Positions 25,895 through 33,441 of a stretch of 64,000 nt of DNA are shown in pieces. Positions within the stretch are counted from its first letter, which is position 1. Every line of letters starts with the position of its first letter. The position numbers were made by a program, and so were the translations under genes. The notes under the pieces were generated by a model. The model searched no databases, was not told the origin of the DNA, and saw only the letters and a program-made list of their open reading frames with translations. This DNA is from Bacteroidales bacterium (GTDB lineage: Bacteria > Bacteroidota > Bacteroidia > Bacteroidales > Marinilabiliaceae), in the NCBI GenBank assembly GCA_900766825.1, contig CAAFWU010000056.1, positions 1 to 64,000 on the forward strand. The letters are read 5' to 3'.

Positions 25895-27661
25895 TTACTG
25901 CGCAATCTTCTTCACGCGGCGAGGCTTCACGTTGTTGCCGTTCTCCTCAACCCACTGCAAGGCTTTTTTCTGTAGCTCGCCGTTCTCTTTGGCGGTCTGA
26001 ATCAGTTTGGCAATCTCGGCTGGGGTGTAGGTGTTGGGCGCTGTGGGTGTCACTGCGGTCTGGCATGGCATGGTGGCGTTCTGCTTGGGCTTTACGGTTT
26101 GCAGGGCCAAGGCTTTGTTTTTGTTGTTGCCAATGGTGCTCTGTATCACACCGTTAGATATGGTCAGAGGTCCGCCGTCCGATGTGGTGAGGAAGTAGAA
26201 GTTGTTCTGCTCATTGCTCTCGCCCACCGAACCAAAGGCATCGGCAAACATCACCAAGTAATACTTGCCAGAGACGTCGGGCATCTTGTAGGGCCACTCG
26301 AACACTTGGCTGCTGGGGTCTATGGTCTCCACCACAGATGACTGACCAGGGATGTCGATGTTGGTCCATGAGTAACCTTGAGCCTCAAGACCTATCATAC
26401 TCTTAGCCTCTGTTTTGTCCCAGTTGCCAATCATGTCGCCCTTGCTGCCATAGACGTCGGTGTAGAGGTCGATGAGCACAATGGTATATTCGTTGGCATC
26501 GTAGGCATTGTAGAGCATATAGGCGTTGCCCCATGTGGCGCTGGCGGGCACGGTGCCTGTGCCAGCGTTGTAGATGTTGTAGGTGAGCAGACGCCATGTT
26601 GGGTCATCGGAATCGGGGTCGTCAGCCTCGTCGTAGTCCTCGTCCATGGTCACGGTGGGCATCAGATCCAGCGTGCTCGAGGGGTCCACGGCAATGCTCT
26701 CCGACTCCTCGGTGTAGGCCACGTAGCCGCAGTAGGCAAAGTCATTGAGGAAGTATTTGTAGTCCACCCAAACCAGACCATTGTCGGCCCACGATGTGCC
26801 CCAAGAGTTCACAATGCGGAAGGCACCGTTGGACCCTTGGCTGTCGTCGTAGCCCACAATTACCATGGCGTGGTAGGCGTGCATACCCGTGGAGTTGGTT
26901 GTGCCGCGCGATGTCAGAACCGACTTGCCGCTGGCGTGCATAAAGTTGTCACCCAAGCTGGCACCAAAAATTATGGGCGATCCCTCATACAGATAACGTT
27001 TCAAGGTGGTCAGGTTGGTTATGTCCACCTCGCGGTAGCCCTTGATTTTGTGCTTTGCTGCATCGGCATCGTCGGCGCTCGATGTGGCGCAGTCGCAGTC
27101 CGAACCCGAGGCAATGGAGCTATAGGGCACAGCGGACCACGAGGCCACACCGCGTGTCTGCATAACATTGAGGGCGGGACCAAAGTTTGAGCCCTCGCAG
27201 TTTGAACCCTTATATTGTGATGGAATGGCACGGAAAATGTCGGCAGGACTGAAGATCTCTTTTGTTGTCAATTGGCTGGTTGTTTTGCCATTGGCACGGG
27301 CGTCGAGCCATGTGCGGGCGTTGTAGGCTGTGGCCCAAGCCACGCAGGTGCCGTAGTTGCCCTGGTTGCCCACGGGGGGCAAGTATTGTGTCAGGTCCAC
27401 TTTGCTGGGCAGGTCGGTTTTCACAGTGCCGTCGCCGTCGCTGGTGTCCAAGCGCAAGTCGTCCTCTATGCTTTCGTTGTCCTCGTCCTCCTCGAGCCAT
27501 CCCAAGTAGGTGCCGTCGTTGGTGGCAATGGTGGTGCCGTCGTCGTTCAGTATAACGTCCAATATGGCACTCAGTGTGTCCTCGTCGCACGCCGTGAGCA
27601 TGCCACCAGCCACCATGACCATCAGGCTCAGACTAAGCCCTTTTCCTATCCAGTTTTTCAT
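25895..27661 (-). CDS. Papain-family (C1A) cysteine peptidase lipoprotein
   Basis: A 588-residue secreted protein. The signal peptide ends at the lipobox GMLTAC (Cys25). An acidic propeptide-like stretch (~25-85) is followed by a C1A papain domain (~88-310): oxyanion Gln100, nucleophile Cys106 in NQGNYGTCVAWA, His264 in YHAMVIVGYDD, and Asn285 in FRIVNSWGTSW. All key residues are present, so it should be active. The ~250-residue C-terminal part is beta-rich and resembles an adhesion or CARDB-like domain (SWTNIDIPGQSSVVET, VGESNEQNNFYFLTT). The likely location is the periplasm or surface. It sits 17 bp after the beta-helix gene. Confidence 0.85.
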   Translation of the reverse strand: MKNWIGKGLSLSLMVMVAGGMLTACDEDTLSAILDVILNDDGTTIATNDGTYLGWLEEDEDNESIEDDLRLDTSDGDGTVKTDLPSKVDLTQYLPPVGNQGNYGTCVAWATAYNARTWLDARANGKTTSQLTTKEIFSPADIFRAIPSQYKGSNCEGSNFGPALNVMQTRGVASWSAVPYSSIASGSDCDCATSSADDADAAKHKIKGYREVDITNLTTLKRYLYEGSPIIFGASLGDNFMHASGKSVLTSRGTTNSTGMHAYHAMVIVGYDDSQGSNGAFRIVNSWGTSWADNGLVWVDYKYFLNDFAYCGYVAYTEESESIAVDPSSTLDLMPTVTMDEDYDEADDPDSDDPTWRLLTYNIYNAGTGTVPASATWGNAYMLYNAYDANEYTIVLIDLYTDVYGSKGDMIGNWDKTEAKSMIGLEAQGYSWTNIDIPGQSSVVETIDPSSQVFEWPYKMPDVSGKYYLVMFADAFGSVGESNEQNNFYFLTTSDGGPLTISNGVIQSTIGNNKNKALALQTVKPKQNATMPCQTAVTPTAPNTYTPAEIAKLIQTAKENGELQKKALQWVEENGNNVKPRRVKKIAQ

Positions 27662-27678
27662 CTATGTGAGATTTTATT

Positions 27679-28824
27679 TTATTTGTTTGCTTTAAATGTC
27701 AGAGGCTCTCTTTTGGTCACACTGCAGCCCGTTGCCTCCACCGTAGCCTTGGCTCCTTTGGTCATGTTGTTTATCATTGGGGCATGACCAAATGTGCAGT
27801 TTGTCAGCTCCGTTCGTCCGTCAATATGAGCCCCATTAAGGTCCACCAGACCCCCAAAGTTCACGCTCTCCACTGTTAGCATATTGCCAAAGGTGGCTCC
27901 TGCCAACCGCAGCTCTTGGGCAAAGTAGGCATTGCGACACTCTACACGTCCGCCCCAATAGCTGTTGCTCATGTTCACGTTGCCCATGGCCGTCACGTGG
28001 CTCAGGTCGGCATAGCCCGCTGTCTTCATGTCCGCCATCAGAATGTGACCCTCGAACCAAGCGTTTTGCCAAATCACGCTCTGCTCAAAATGGGTCCGCA
28101 CAAAATTGGTCTGAGGTCCAAAGCGTGCTGCGTCGAACGATGCCGAGCCCGCGCAGGTGCTGCGAGTCATCAGAACCCCGGCTCTGTAGGTCGAGGCTCC
28201 CATTTGCGTGGCCCCCTTGATGTTGCACCCCGTCATGGTCAGCAACTGGTCGAAGGTGCTCTGCCGCATATCCACCTGCCCCAAAAAGGTGCAGTTGACA
28301 AAACTGACGGGTTCGCTAAAGTGGGTGCCCACAAGAGTCCCCCCTGTCTTGCTCTGGCTCCAAGTCCGCAAGTCACCTTCGAAGACGCAGCCAATGAAGA
28401 CCAGCTCTGCGTTCACCGTGACTGTGTTGCAGCTCATGGCCCTCGCCCCCATGCCAGCTTGGCTCAAGTTTACGTTGCCCTTTATGTAGGCTCCGCTGAT
28501 GACCACCGCGCGGTTGGGTGTGCTGTTTTGCATCATGGCTTGCCCTATGGCTTTTATCAACTCTTTGTCCGTCAGGGTGATGGTGGACAGGGCATTGGTC
28601 TCGTCATCGGTTTCGTCATCGGGCTCGGCACTCACGTCAACTCTGTTTTGCATCATGTCGGGGCATTCGTCGGAGGGGTCGGTATGGGCATCGATGTCCA
28701 CAACCAAGGGGCGCATCTCGTTGCCATTGGTAGCCCACGATGGTGTGGAGCCAAGAAACGTAAGTGCGCAGGTGAGCAAAGTGCCCAATATATTGGTTAT
28801 TAGCCTAAAATGGGGTCGGTTCAT
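27679..28824 (-). CDS. Secreted pentapeptide-repeat-like beta-helix protein
   Basis: A 381-residue protein with an N-terminal signal peptide (LLTCALTFLGSTPSWA). From about residue 110 it forms rungs typical of quadrilateral or parallel beta-helices (ISGAYIKGNVNLSQAG, VSFVNCTFLGQVDMRQST, VDLNGAHIDGRTELTNCTF), similar to the pentapeptide repeat. The signal peptide is unusual for pentapeptide proteins, which are mostly cytosolic. It lies between the thioesterase-like gene (15 bp) and the peptidase gene (17 bp). The function is unknown; a scaffold or inhibitor partner of the peptidase is a possibility only. Confidence 0.72.
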   Translation of the reverse strand: MNRPHFRLITNILGTLLTCALTFLGSTPSWATNGNEMRPLVVDIDAHTDPSDECPDMMQNRVDVSAEPDDETDDETNALSTITLTDKELIKAIGQAMMQNSTPNRAVVISGAYIKGNVNLSQAGMGARAMSCNTVTVNAELVFIGCVFEGDLRTWSQSKTGGTLVGTHFSEPVSFVNCTFLGQVDMRQSTFDQLLTMTGCNIKGATQMGASTYRAGVLMTRSTCAGSASFDAARFGPQTNFVRTHFEQSVIWQNAWFEGHILMADMKTAGYADLSHVTAMGNVNMSNSYWGGRVECRNAYFAQELRLAGATFGNMLTVESVNFGGLVDLNGAHIDGRTELTNCTFGHAPMINNMTKGAKATVEATGCSVTKREPLTFKANK

Positions 28825-28839
28825 ATCTTTTTCTCTGGC

Positions 28840-29250
28840 TTATTTCTGACCATAGAGTTTGCTCAGAAAACGCTCGCGGCCCACCACAAAACGTGTGTGT
28901 GTGGCTTGGCCAATAACTATGTTGCCGTTCGATGCGTCCACGGCCTCAATCTCGAAGTCAAGTTTGCGACCCTCCTGACTGGTCAGCGTGGCGGTAACCA
29001 CAATGGTGGCGTCCACAGCCGATGGCTTCAGGTGGGTGGTGTTTATCATGCTGCCCACCGTTGTGTCGCCCTCGGCCAAGAGGCTCTGTGCCAACAGCAT
29101 GGCGGTGTTCTCCATCATGGCCACCATGGCGGGGGTGGCCAGCACGGGCATATCGCCCGAGCCCATTGACTGAGCTGTTAGATTTTCGCTTACCTTATAC
29201 TCTTTGGTCAAACTCTTGTTCAAATTCTGGGGTTGCTCGTTGTTGCTCAT
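28840..29250 (-). CDS. Hotdog-fold thioesterase, FlK-like
   Basis: A 136-residue single-domain protein. TPAMVAMMENTAMLLAQSLL holds the helix with the candidate catalytic Glu, GSMINTTHLKPS the catalytic His, and DASNGNIVIGQATHTRFVV the last strands. This arrangement matches the fluoroacetyl-CoA thioesterase (FlK)-like family, whose gut members act on small acyl-CoAs. It is the first gene of a four-gene minus-strand unit. Upstream, 29251-29444 shows a short inverted repeat (CCTATT...AATAGG near 29311-29332) but no clear TAnnTTTG promoter. Confidence 0.82.
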   Translation of the reverse strand: MSNNEQPQNLNKSLTKEYKVSENLTAQSMGSGDMPVLATPAMVAMMENTAMLLAQSLLAEGDTTVGSMINTTHLKPSAVDATIVVTATLTSQEGRKLDFEIEAVDASNGNIVIGQATHTRFVVGRERFLSKLYGQK

Positions 29251-29444
29251 CTGTTTATTATTTGTGTCTTGTTTTCGTTTCTTTCCTGTTGAGCCTATTA
29301 CGTCATTTGACCCTATTTTGTTAGAATAGGTTTCGATAACAAATAAAACATTTTTTGCAGAAATTAAAACACATCATGGCGTTACAATTCAAAAGGCGTA
29401 CCAATCTTTAACACCTAACCCTCTTTTCCCTTAAAACATCAAAA

Positions 29445-29477
29445 CCCCGCACTCCTTTTTGTGTGTCGAGTGCGGGG
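29445..29477 (-). terminator. Terminator of the moeB-cysE operon
   Basis: CCCCGCACT (29445-29453) and AGTGCGGGG (29469-29477) form a perfect 9-bp stem. On the minus strand it is followed by TTTTGATGTTTT. It lies 27 bp past the cysE stop. A T-run on the plus side (29482-29492) may make it bidirectional. Confidence 0.8.
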
Positions 29478-29503
29478 TCTCTATTTTTTTTTTCAACAGC
29501 TCT

Positions 29504-30421
29504 CTAAATGCCAGCGCCGTCGGTGAAGGTGGACATAACAGGTCGGCTCTGCACAATGAGCGAGTGTGGTGGCACACTGCGGGTCTGCCATACGTTGCCG
29601 CCAATCACGGTGTCGTGGCCAATGGTAATGCGACCCAGCACCGATGTGTTGGAGTATATGGTCACGTTGTCCTCTATAATGGGGTGTCGAGGCACGTTGA
29701 GGGGCACGCCATTGTCATCGTAGCTAAAGCTCTTGGCACCGAGCGTAACGCCCTGATAGAGCATGACATGGGACCCTATTATGCACGTCTCGCCCACCAC
29801 AATGCCTGTGCCGTGGTCTATGCAGAAATGGTCTCCAATCTGAGCCCCAGGGTGGATGTCGATGCCCGTCTGCGAGTGGGCTAACTCCGATATGATGCGG
29901 GGTATGACGGGCACACCCAGACGTAGTAAACTGTGGGCCACGCGGTGGTGCGTCATGGCAATGACCATTGGGTAGCAGAATATAACCTCGCCCGAACTCT
30001 TGACGGCTGGGTCGTTGTGAACCATGGCGTCCACGTCGGTGTAAATAAGGCGTTTGATTTCGGGCAACTGCTCCACAAAGTTCAGCGTCAGCTCCTGAGC
30101 TTTGCTCTGGGCCTCGAACTCCGTCATGGTGCCTTCGGTGCCTTGGTTGAATATTAGGCTGCGGGCAATCTGAGCCTCAAGGAGTTGGGTCAGTTGCTCC
30201 ACTGCCATGCCTATGTAGCACGTGCGGATTACGCCCACCTGAGGGCTCTTGTCAAAATAGCCAGGGAAGATTATGTCCTTGGCCAACTGTATTATCTTCT
30301 TTAGAGCCTCTACGGATGGCAGCGACGATCCGCTGGTGTGGTTTATCACCTCCTCGCCGTCCGATATGGCCGATAGGTGGCTTATCACGCTCTCTATGCG
30401 AGCTTGTCCTTGTTTGTCCAT
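29504..30421 (-). CDS. cysE: Serine O-acetyltransferase
   Basis: A 305-residue enzyme that makes O-acetylserine, the first step of cysteine synthesis. The longer open frame (to 30775) is discarded: its first 118 codons overlap the MoeB-like gene and encode a Gly/Arg-rich shadow, while MDKQGQARIESVISHL at 30421 begins the conserved part. The C-terminal left-handed beta-helix carries IHPGAQIGDHFCIDHGTGIV with the catalytic His and VVGETCIIGSHVMLYQGVTL. The long N-terminal helical domain is of the plastid/Bacteroidota type. It starts 20 bp after the MoeB-like gene. Confidence 0.92.
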   Translation of the reverse strand: MDKQGQARIESVISHLSAISDGEEVINHTSGSSLPSVEALKKIIQLAKDIIFPGYFDKSPQVGVIRTCYIGMAVEQLTQLLEAQIARSLIFNQGTEGTMTEFEAQSKAQELTLNFVEQLPEIKRLIYTDVDAMVHNDPAVKSSGEVIFCYPMVIAMTHHRVAHSLLRLGVPVIPRIISELAHSQTGIDIHPGAQIGDHFCIDHGTGIVVGETCIIGSHVMLYQGVTLGAKSFSYDDNGVPLNVPRHPIIEDNVTIYSNTSVLGRITIGHDTVIGGNVWQTRSVPPHSLIVQSRPVMSTFTDGAGI

Positions 30422-30441
30422 TGCTGTGCTTTTCTTTTTTT

Positions 30442-31263
30442 CTAATTCCCCTTGCCACAAACTGTGCAGTTGGCACTTGGGGCAATGTTCATGGTGGTGA
30501 ACTGCATTGTCAGGGCATCGACCATAAGCATCTTGTTGGTCAGGGGGGTGCCCACGTGGGCAATGAGTTTCAGAACCTCGGTGGCCTGAATGGTTCCCAC
30601 CAAGCCAGCCACGGAACCCAAAACACCGGCTCGGGTGGCTTCGTTGTCGGCTGCGTCGGTGGGTGGGGCGCCGTAGAGGCATCGTAGGCATGCGCTGCCA
30701 GGAACGTAGGTTAGCACCTGCCCTCCGTAGGCCATTATGCCGCCGTGGACGTAGGGTTTGGCTGCTGCCACACACAGGTCGTTGATTAGGAACTTGGAAC
30801 TGTAGCTGTCGGTGGCACTCACCACAATGTCGTAATCCTCAATTAGTTTGGGACCATTGGCGGCTGTGAACATAAGGTCGTAGGTCTTTACCGCAACGTT
30901 CGGATTTAGTTCCCCTATGGCACGAGCTGCGCTTTGTACTTTGGGTGTGCCCACTCGGGATGTGGTGTGACATATCTGGCGCTGCAAGTTGCTGGGCTCC
31001 ACACAGTCGAAGTCCACAATGCCCAGAGTGCCTACGCCCGCTGCGGCCAAGTAGAGTAGGGTGGGGGAACCGAGCCCCCCTGCGCCAACCACCAGCACGC
31101 GGGCGGCTCTCAACCTCTTCTGACCCTCGAGACCTATGCCTGCCAAGCAGAGCTGACGGGCGTAACGCTCTCGTTCTTCGTTGCTTAGCTCAGAATTGTG
31201 ACCTGCGGTCTTTCCCTTCTGCGGAGTGGTGACATCGTCCAGAGTTTGCGGTCTATTCTCCAT
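30442..31263 (-). CDS. ThiF/MoeB/HesA-family adenylyltransferase (E1-like)
   Basis: A 273-residue Rossmann enzyme. The ATP-binding loop is VLVVGAGGLGSPTLLYLAAA, followed by DFDCVEPSNLQRQICH (R-x-x-x-Q motif), VSATDSYSSKFLINDLC, and two CxxC zinc knuckles (CLRCLYG and CTVCGKG). It adenylates the C-terminal GG of a ubiquitin-like sulfur carrier such as ThiS or MoaD. No rhodanese domain is fused. Next to cysE, so it probably belongs to cysteine, thiamine or molybdopterin sulfur traffic; no carrier gene is in the window. A candidate -7 element TACTTTTG (minus strand, 31312-31305) lies 42 bp upstream but has no good -33 partner. Confidence 0.85.
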   Translation of the reverse strand: MENRPQTLDDVTTPQKGKTAGHNSELSNEERERYARQLCLAGIGLEGQKRLRAARVLVVGAGGLGSPTLLYLAAAGVGTLGIVDFDCVEPSNLQRQICHTTSRVGTPKVQSAARAIGELNPNVAVKTYDLMFTAANGPKLIEDYDIVVSATDSYSSKFLINDLCVAAAKPYVHGGIMAYGGQVLTYVPGSACLRCLYGAPPTDAADNEATRAGVLGSVAGLVGTIQATEVLKLIAHVGTPLTNKMLMVDALTMQFTTMNIAPSANCTVCGKGN

Positions 31264-31478
31264 TTGTTGGGTGGCTGTGGGATTTTGTTCTTTGTTTCAA
31301 CGGTCAAAAGTAGTGATTTTATTCCTATGCGGCTGACTGTTACACTCTTTTGTTGTTTTTTGCTAACTCGTGGGGGGGAAATTGTGACTTTATGTCTGCT
31401 TGTTTTCTGCTGCAGTGGTTAAAAATAGAATTATTTGCTGTTTATGTCGTTATTCTCTGAATTAGTGTGAAGCCGAAA

Positions 31479-31520
31479 TGGGCAAGTGACCCTACTAAAT
31501 TCTGTTAGGTCACTTGCCCA
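31479..31520 (-). terminator. Terminator of the DASS transporter gene
   Basis: TGGGCAAGTGACC (31479-31491) and GGTCACTTGCCCA (31508-31520) form a perfect 13-bp stem with a 16-nt loop. It is 33 bp past the transporter stop. The T-run on the minus strand is weak. The 31264-31478 stretch otherwise shows only A+T-rich sequence without a gene. Confidence 0.7.
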
Positions 31521-31553
31521 TTTGAGGTTAGGCTTATTTATTGATAGCCAATG

Positions 31554-32996
31554 CTATATCATGCCAATGTTGGATGCAAACATCAAGAAGAGGTAGCCCA
31601 GCACAATGCCCACAACGCCAATTATCAGACCCGTGCGAACCATGTCCATCTGTTTGATGGCACCCGTGGAGTAGGCCAATGCATTAGGTGGTGTAGAAAT
31701 TGGCAGAGCCATGGCCAACGAAGCCGAAAGAGCCACGCCAATAAGCATGGTCGATGCGCCGCCAAAGGGCTCAATGACGTTCTCCATACCCTTGGCCACA
31801 GTTGCCAAGATAGGAATAAGCAGAGCAGCCGATGCCGTGTTGCTCATGAAGGTTGACATCAGATAACAGATGAGACCCGAACCCGCAAACACCAACAGAG
31901 GTGGCCATTGGTCGAAGGGGATTGACTCCACCAAATGTTTGGCCAATCCGCTACCCTGAAGGCCTGTGCCCAAGGCAAAGCCACCAGCCACCAGCCACAG
32001 CACGTCCCAGTTCATCTCTCTAAGTTCCTGTTTGCCAATGACGCCCGTAATGGTGAACACCGCAAAAGGTATAAGTGCCACAACGTTGCTGTTCAAACCC
32101 GTCACGGAGCCCAAAACCCAAAGCAGCACGGTCACGGCAAAGGTCACGTAGACCACAATGGAACGCCAATCCTTATGAAATGTGCCATCTATTTTTATAG
32201 ATACGTGGCGCTGCGAGAATGGGAACATTTTGATGAGCATAAACCAAGCTATGCCCAAAATAACAATCACAAAAGGAACCATAACCGCCATCCACTGACC
32301 AAAGTCTATGCCCAGACCCAGATTGGCCTCGTCAACGCTCTGTATGTATCTGATAGCAATGGCGTTTGGTGGTGTGCCAATGGGTGTGCCAATGCCGCCC
32401 ACGTTGGCCGCAATGGGAATGGCCATGGCCAAGCCTATGCGTCCCTTGCCCTCCTTGGGCAACTGAGCCATCACGGGTGCCAAGATGGTGAGCATCATGG
32501 CGGCAGTAGCTGTGTTGCTCATAAACATCGAGAACATGGCTGTCACAATCATAAAGCCCAGCAAAACAACCTCGCTGCGAGTGCCAAAGGGTTTGAGCAT
32601 CACACGAGCCAAGTTAAGGTCCAAACCACTCTTGGTGGCCGCAATGGCAAGCGCAAAACCTCCAAGGAAGAGCATCACAATGGGGTCCGCAAACGAAGCC
32701 ATGATGCTCTTGTGCGATATCATGGTGCCAAACACATCGGTGCCCGCCACAGCATCGTTCAAAAAGATCAACTGACTATCCGATACGGTTAGCAACATCA
32801 GCACAATTACCAAAACCGATGTGGTCCAAATGGGTATGGCTTCCAACATCCACATGAGAGCTGCGAACACAAAAAGTGCAATCACGCGGTGCTCTATCAC
32901 TGTGAGCCCAACGATGCCAAAATAGTCGGTTGGCAGACACCATACGACCAAACTGGCAACTATGGCTATGAGCAATTTGATGACCTTGCTATTCAT
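31554..32996 (-). CDS. DASS-family sodium:dicarboxylate/citrate symporter
   Basis: I start at the ATG at 32996 (480 residues); the upstream extension to 33065 is basic and low complexity. The protein has about 12 hydrophobic segments. The two DASS sodium/carboxylate motifs are visible: MSNTATAAMMLTILAP with GGIGTPIGTPPNAIAI in the first half, and FMSNTASAALLIPILA with ISTPPNALAYSTG in the second. These SNT and TPPN hallmarks identify a SLC13/VcINDY-type importer of succinate, malate or related acids. A clear promoter and a GC-rich leader hairpin lie upstream. Confidence 0.9.
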   Translation of the reverse strand: MNSKVIKLLIAIVASLVVWCLPTDYFGIVGLTVIEHRVIALFVFAALMWMLEAIPIWTTSVLVIVLMLLTVSDSQLIFLNDAVAGTDVFGTMISHKSIMASFADPIVMLFLGGFALAIAATKSGLDLNLARVMLKPFGTRSEVVLLGFMIVTAMFSMFMSNTATAAMMLTILAPVMAQLPKEGKGRIGLAMAIPIAANVGGIGTPIGTPPNAIAIRYIQSVDEANLGLGIDFGQWMAVMVPFVIVILGIAWFMLIKMFPFSQRHVSIKIDGTFHKDWRSIVVYVTFAVTVLLWVLGSVTGLNSNVVALIPFAVFTITGVIGKQELREMNWDVLWLVAGGFALGTGLQGSGLAKHLVESIPFDQWPPLLVFAGSGLICYLMSTFMSNTASAALLIPILATVAKGMENVIEPFGGASTMLIGVALSASLAMALPISTPPNALAYSTGAIKQMDMVRTGLIIGVVGIVLGYLFLMFASNIGMI

Positions 32997-33092
32997 TTGT
33001 CGTTCTTTTGACGGTTGTTTTCTTTGCTTGTTTTCAGACTCTTTACGGAACACCCGTGCAAACAAGTCACATAGTCCTATTAAATAAAATTA

Positions 33093-33116
33093 CGCGCGAC
33101 GCCGTGGCATCGCGCG
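33093..33116 (-). promoter_or_regulatory. GC-rich hairpin in the 5' leader of the DASS transporter
   Basis: CGCGCGACGCC (33093-33103) and GGCATCGCGCG (33106-33116) are complementary at 10 of 11 positions. In the predicted ~120-nt leader (start near 33118, ATG at 32996) this would form right at the 5' end of the RNA. The surrounding sequence is A+T-rich, so the block stands out. It could stabilise the mRNA or bind a regulator. Confidence 0.6.
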
Positions 33117-33124
33117 GTGCTTTG

Positions 33125-33153
33125 CAAATTTAACTAAATTTTAGTTGAAACAA
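33125..33153 (-). promoter_or_regulatory. Promoter of the DASS transporter
   Basis: On the minus strand TTG (33153-33151) is followed by 18 bp and TAAATTTG (33132-33125), close to the Bacteroidota consensus. Transcription would begin near 33118. Confidence 0.62.
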
Positions 33154-33379
33154 CGCTTTTAACCTATAAAAGTTATTGTGTCTGCATTTCGTTTTTCTAA
33201 ATGCCATCGTTTGTATAATTCGCCAAATCTCAATTATTTAGCACTTTAGTCTATTTTCTGAGTCTGCTATTTTTCTCGCTTATTTACTACTTCAGTTAAC
33301 ATTTAGAAGTTCAAAAAGTGTATTATTTCTATTTAGGTGTTCCACCTATTTTTACTTTTGGCTCTCTATTATATATATT
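33154..33379. other. A+T-rich intergenic stretch without a gene
   Basis: Part of the 445-bp gap between the DASS transporter and the first AAA/PD-(D/E)XK gene. Both strands are closed by frequent stops, and no hairpin or repeat of note is seen apart from the leader hairpin on one side and the terminator on the other. Confidence 0.6.
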
Positions 33380-33418
33380 AATCCTCCCCCAACAGCAACT
33401 CTCTGTCAGAGGAGGATT
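33380..33418 (-). terminator. Terminator of the first AAA/PD-(D/E)XK gene
   Basis: AATCCTCC (33380-33387) and GGAGGATT (33411-33418) pair. On the minus strand an AT-rich run with several T residues follows. The sequence AATCCTCCCCCAACA is shared with the hairpin next to the third paralogue (55781-55795). Confidence 0.7.
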
Positions 33419-33441
33419 TTCCCTATTTTGCTAACGCCAAT

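Noticed and set aside
27916..28803. 295-residue plus-strand frame opposite the beta-helix gene
   Set aside because: The minus-strand frame has a signal peptide and regular repeats, while this one is compositionally biased and unrelated to any family.
30422..30775. N-terminal extension of cysE
   Set aside because: The extra 118 codons overlap the MoeB-like gene in another frame and read as Gly/Arg/His-rich shadow sequence.
31935..32792. 285-residue plus-strand frame opposite the DASS transporter
   Set aside because: His/Lys-rich antisense shadow of a conserved transporter.
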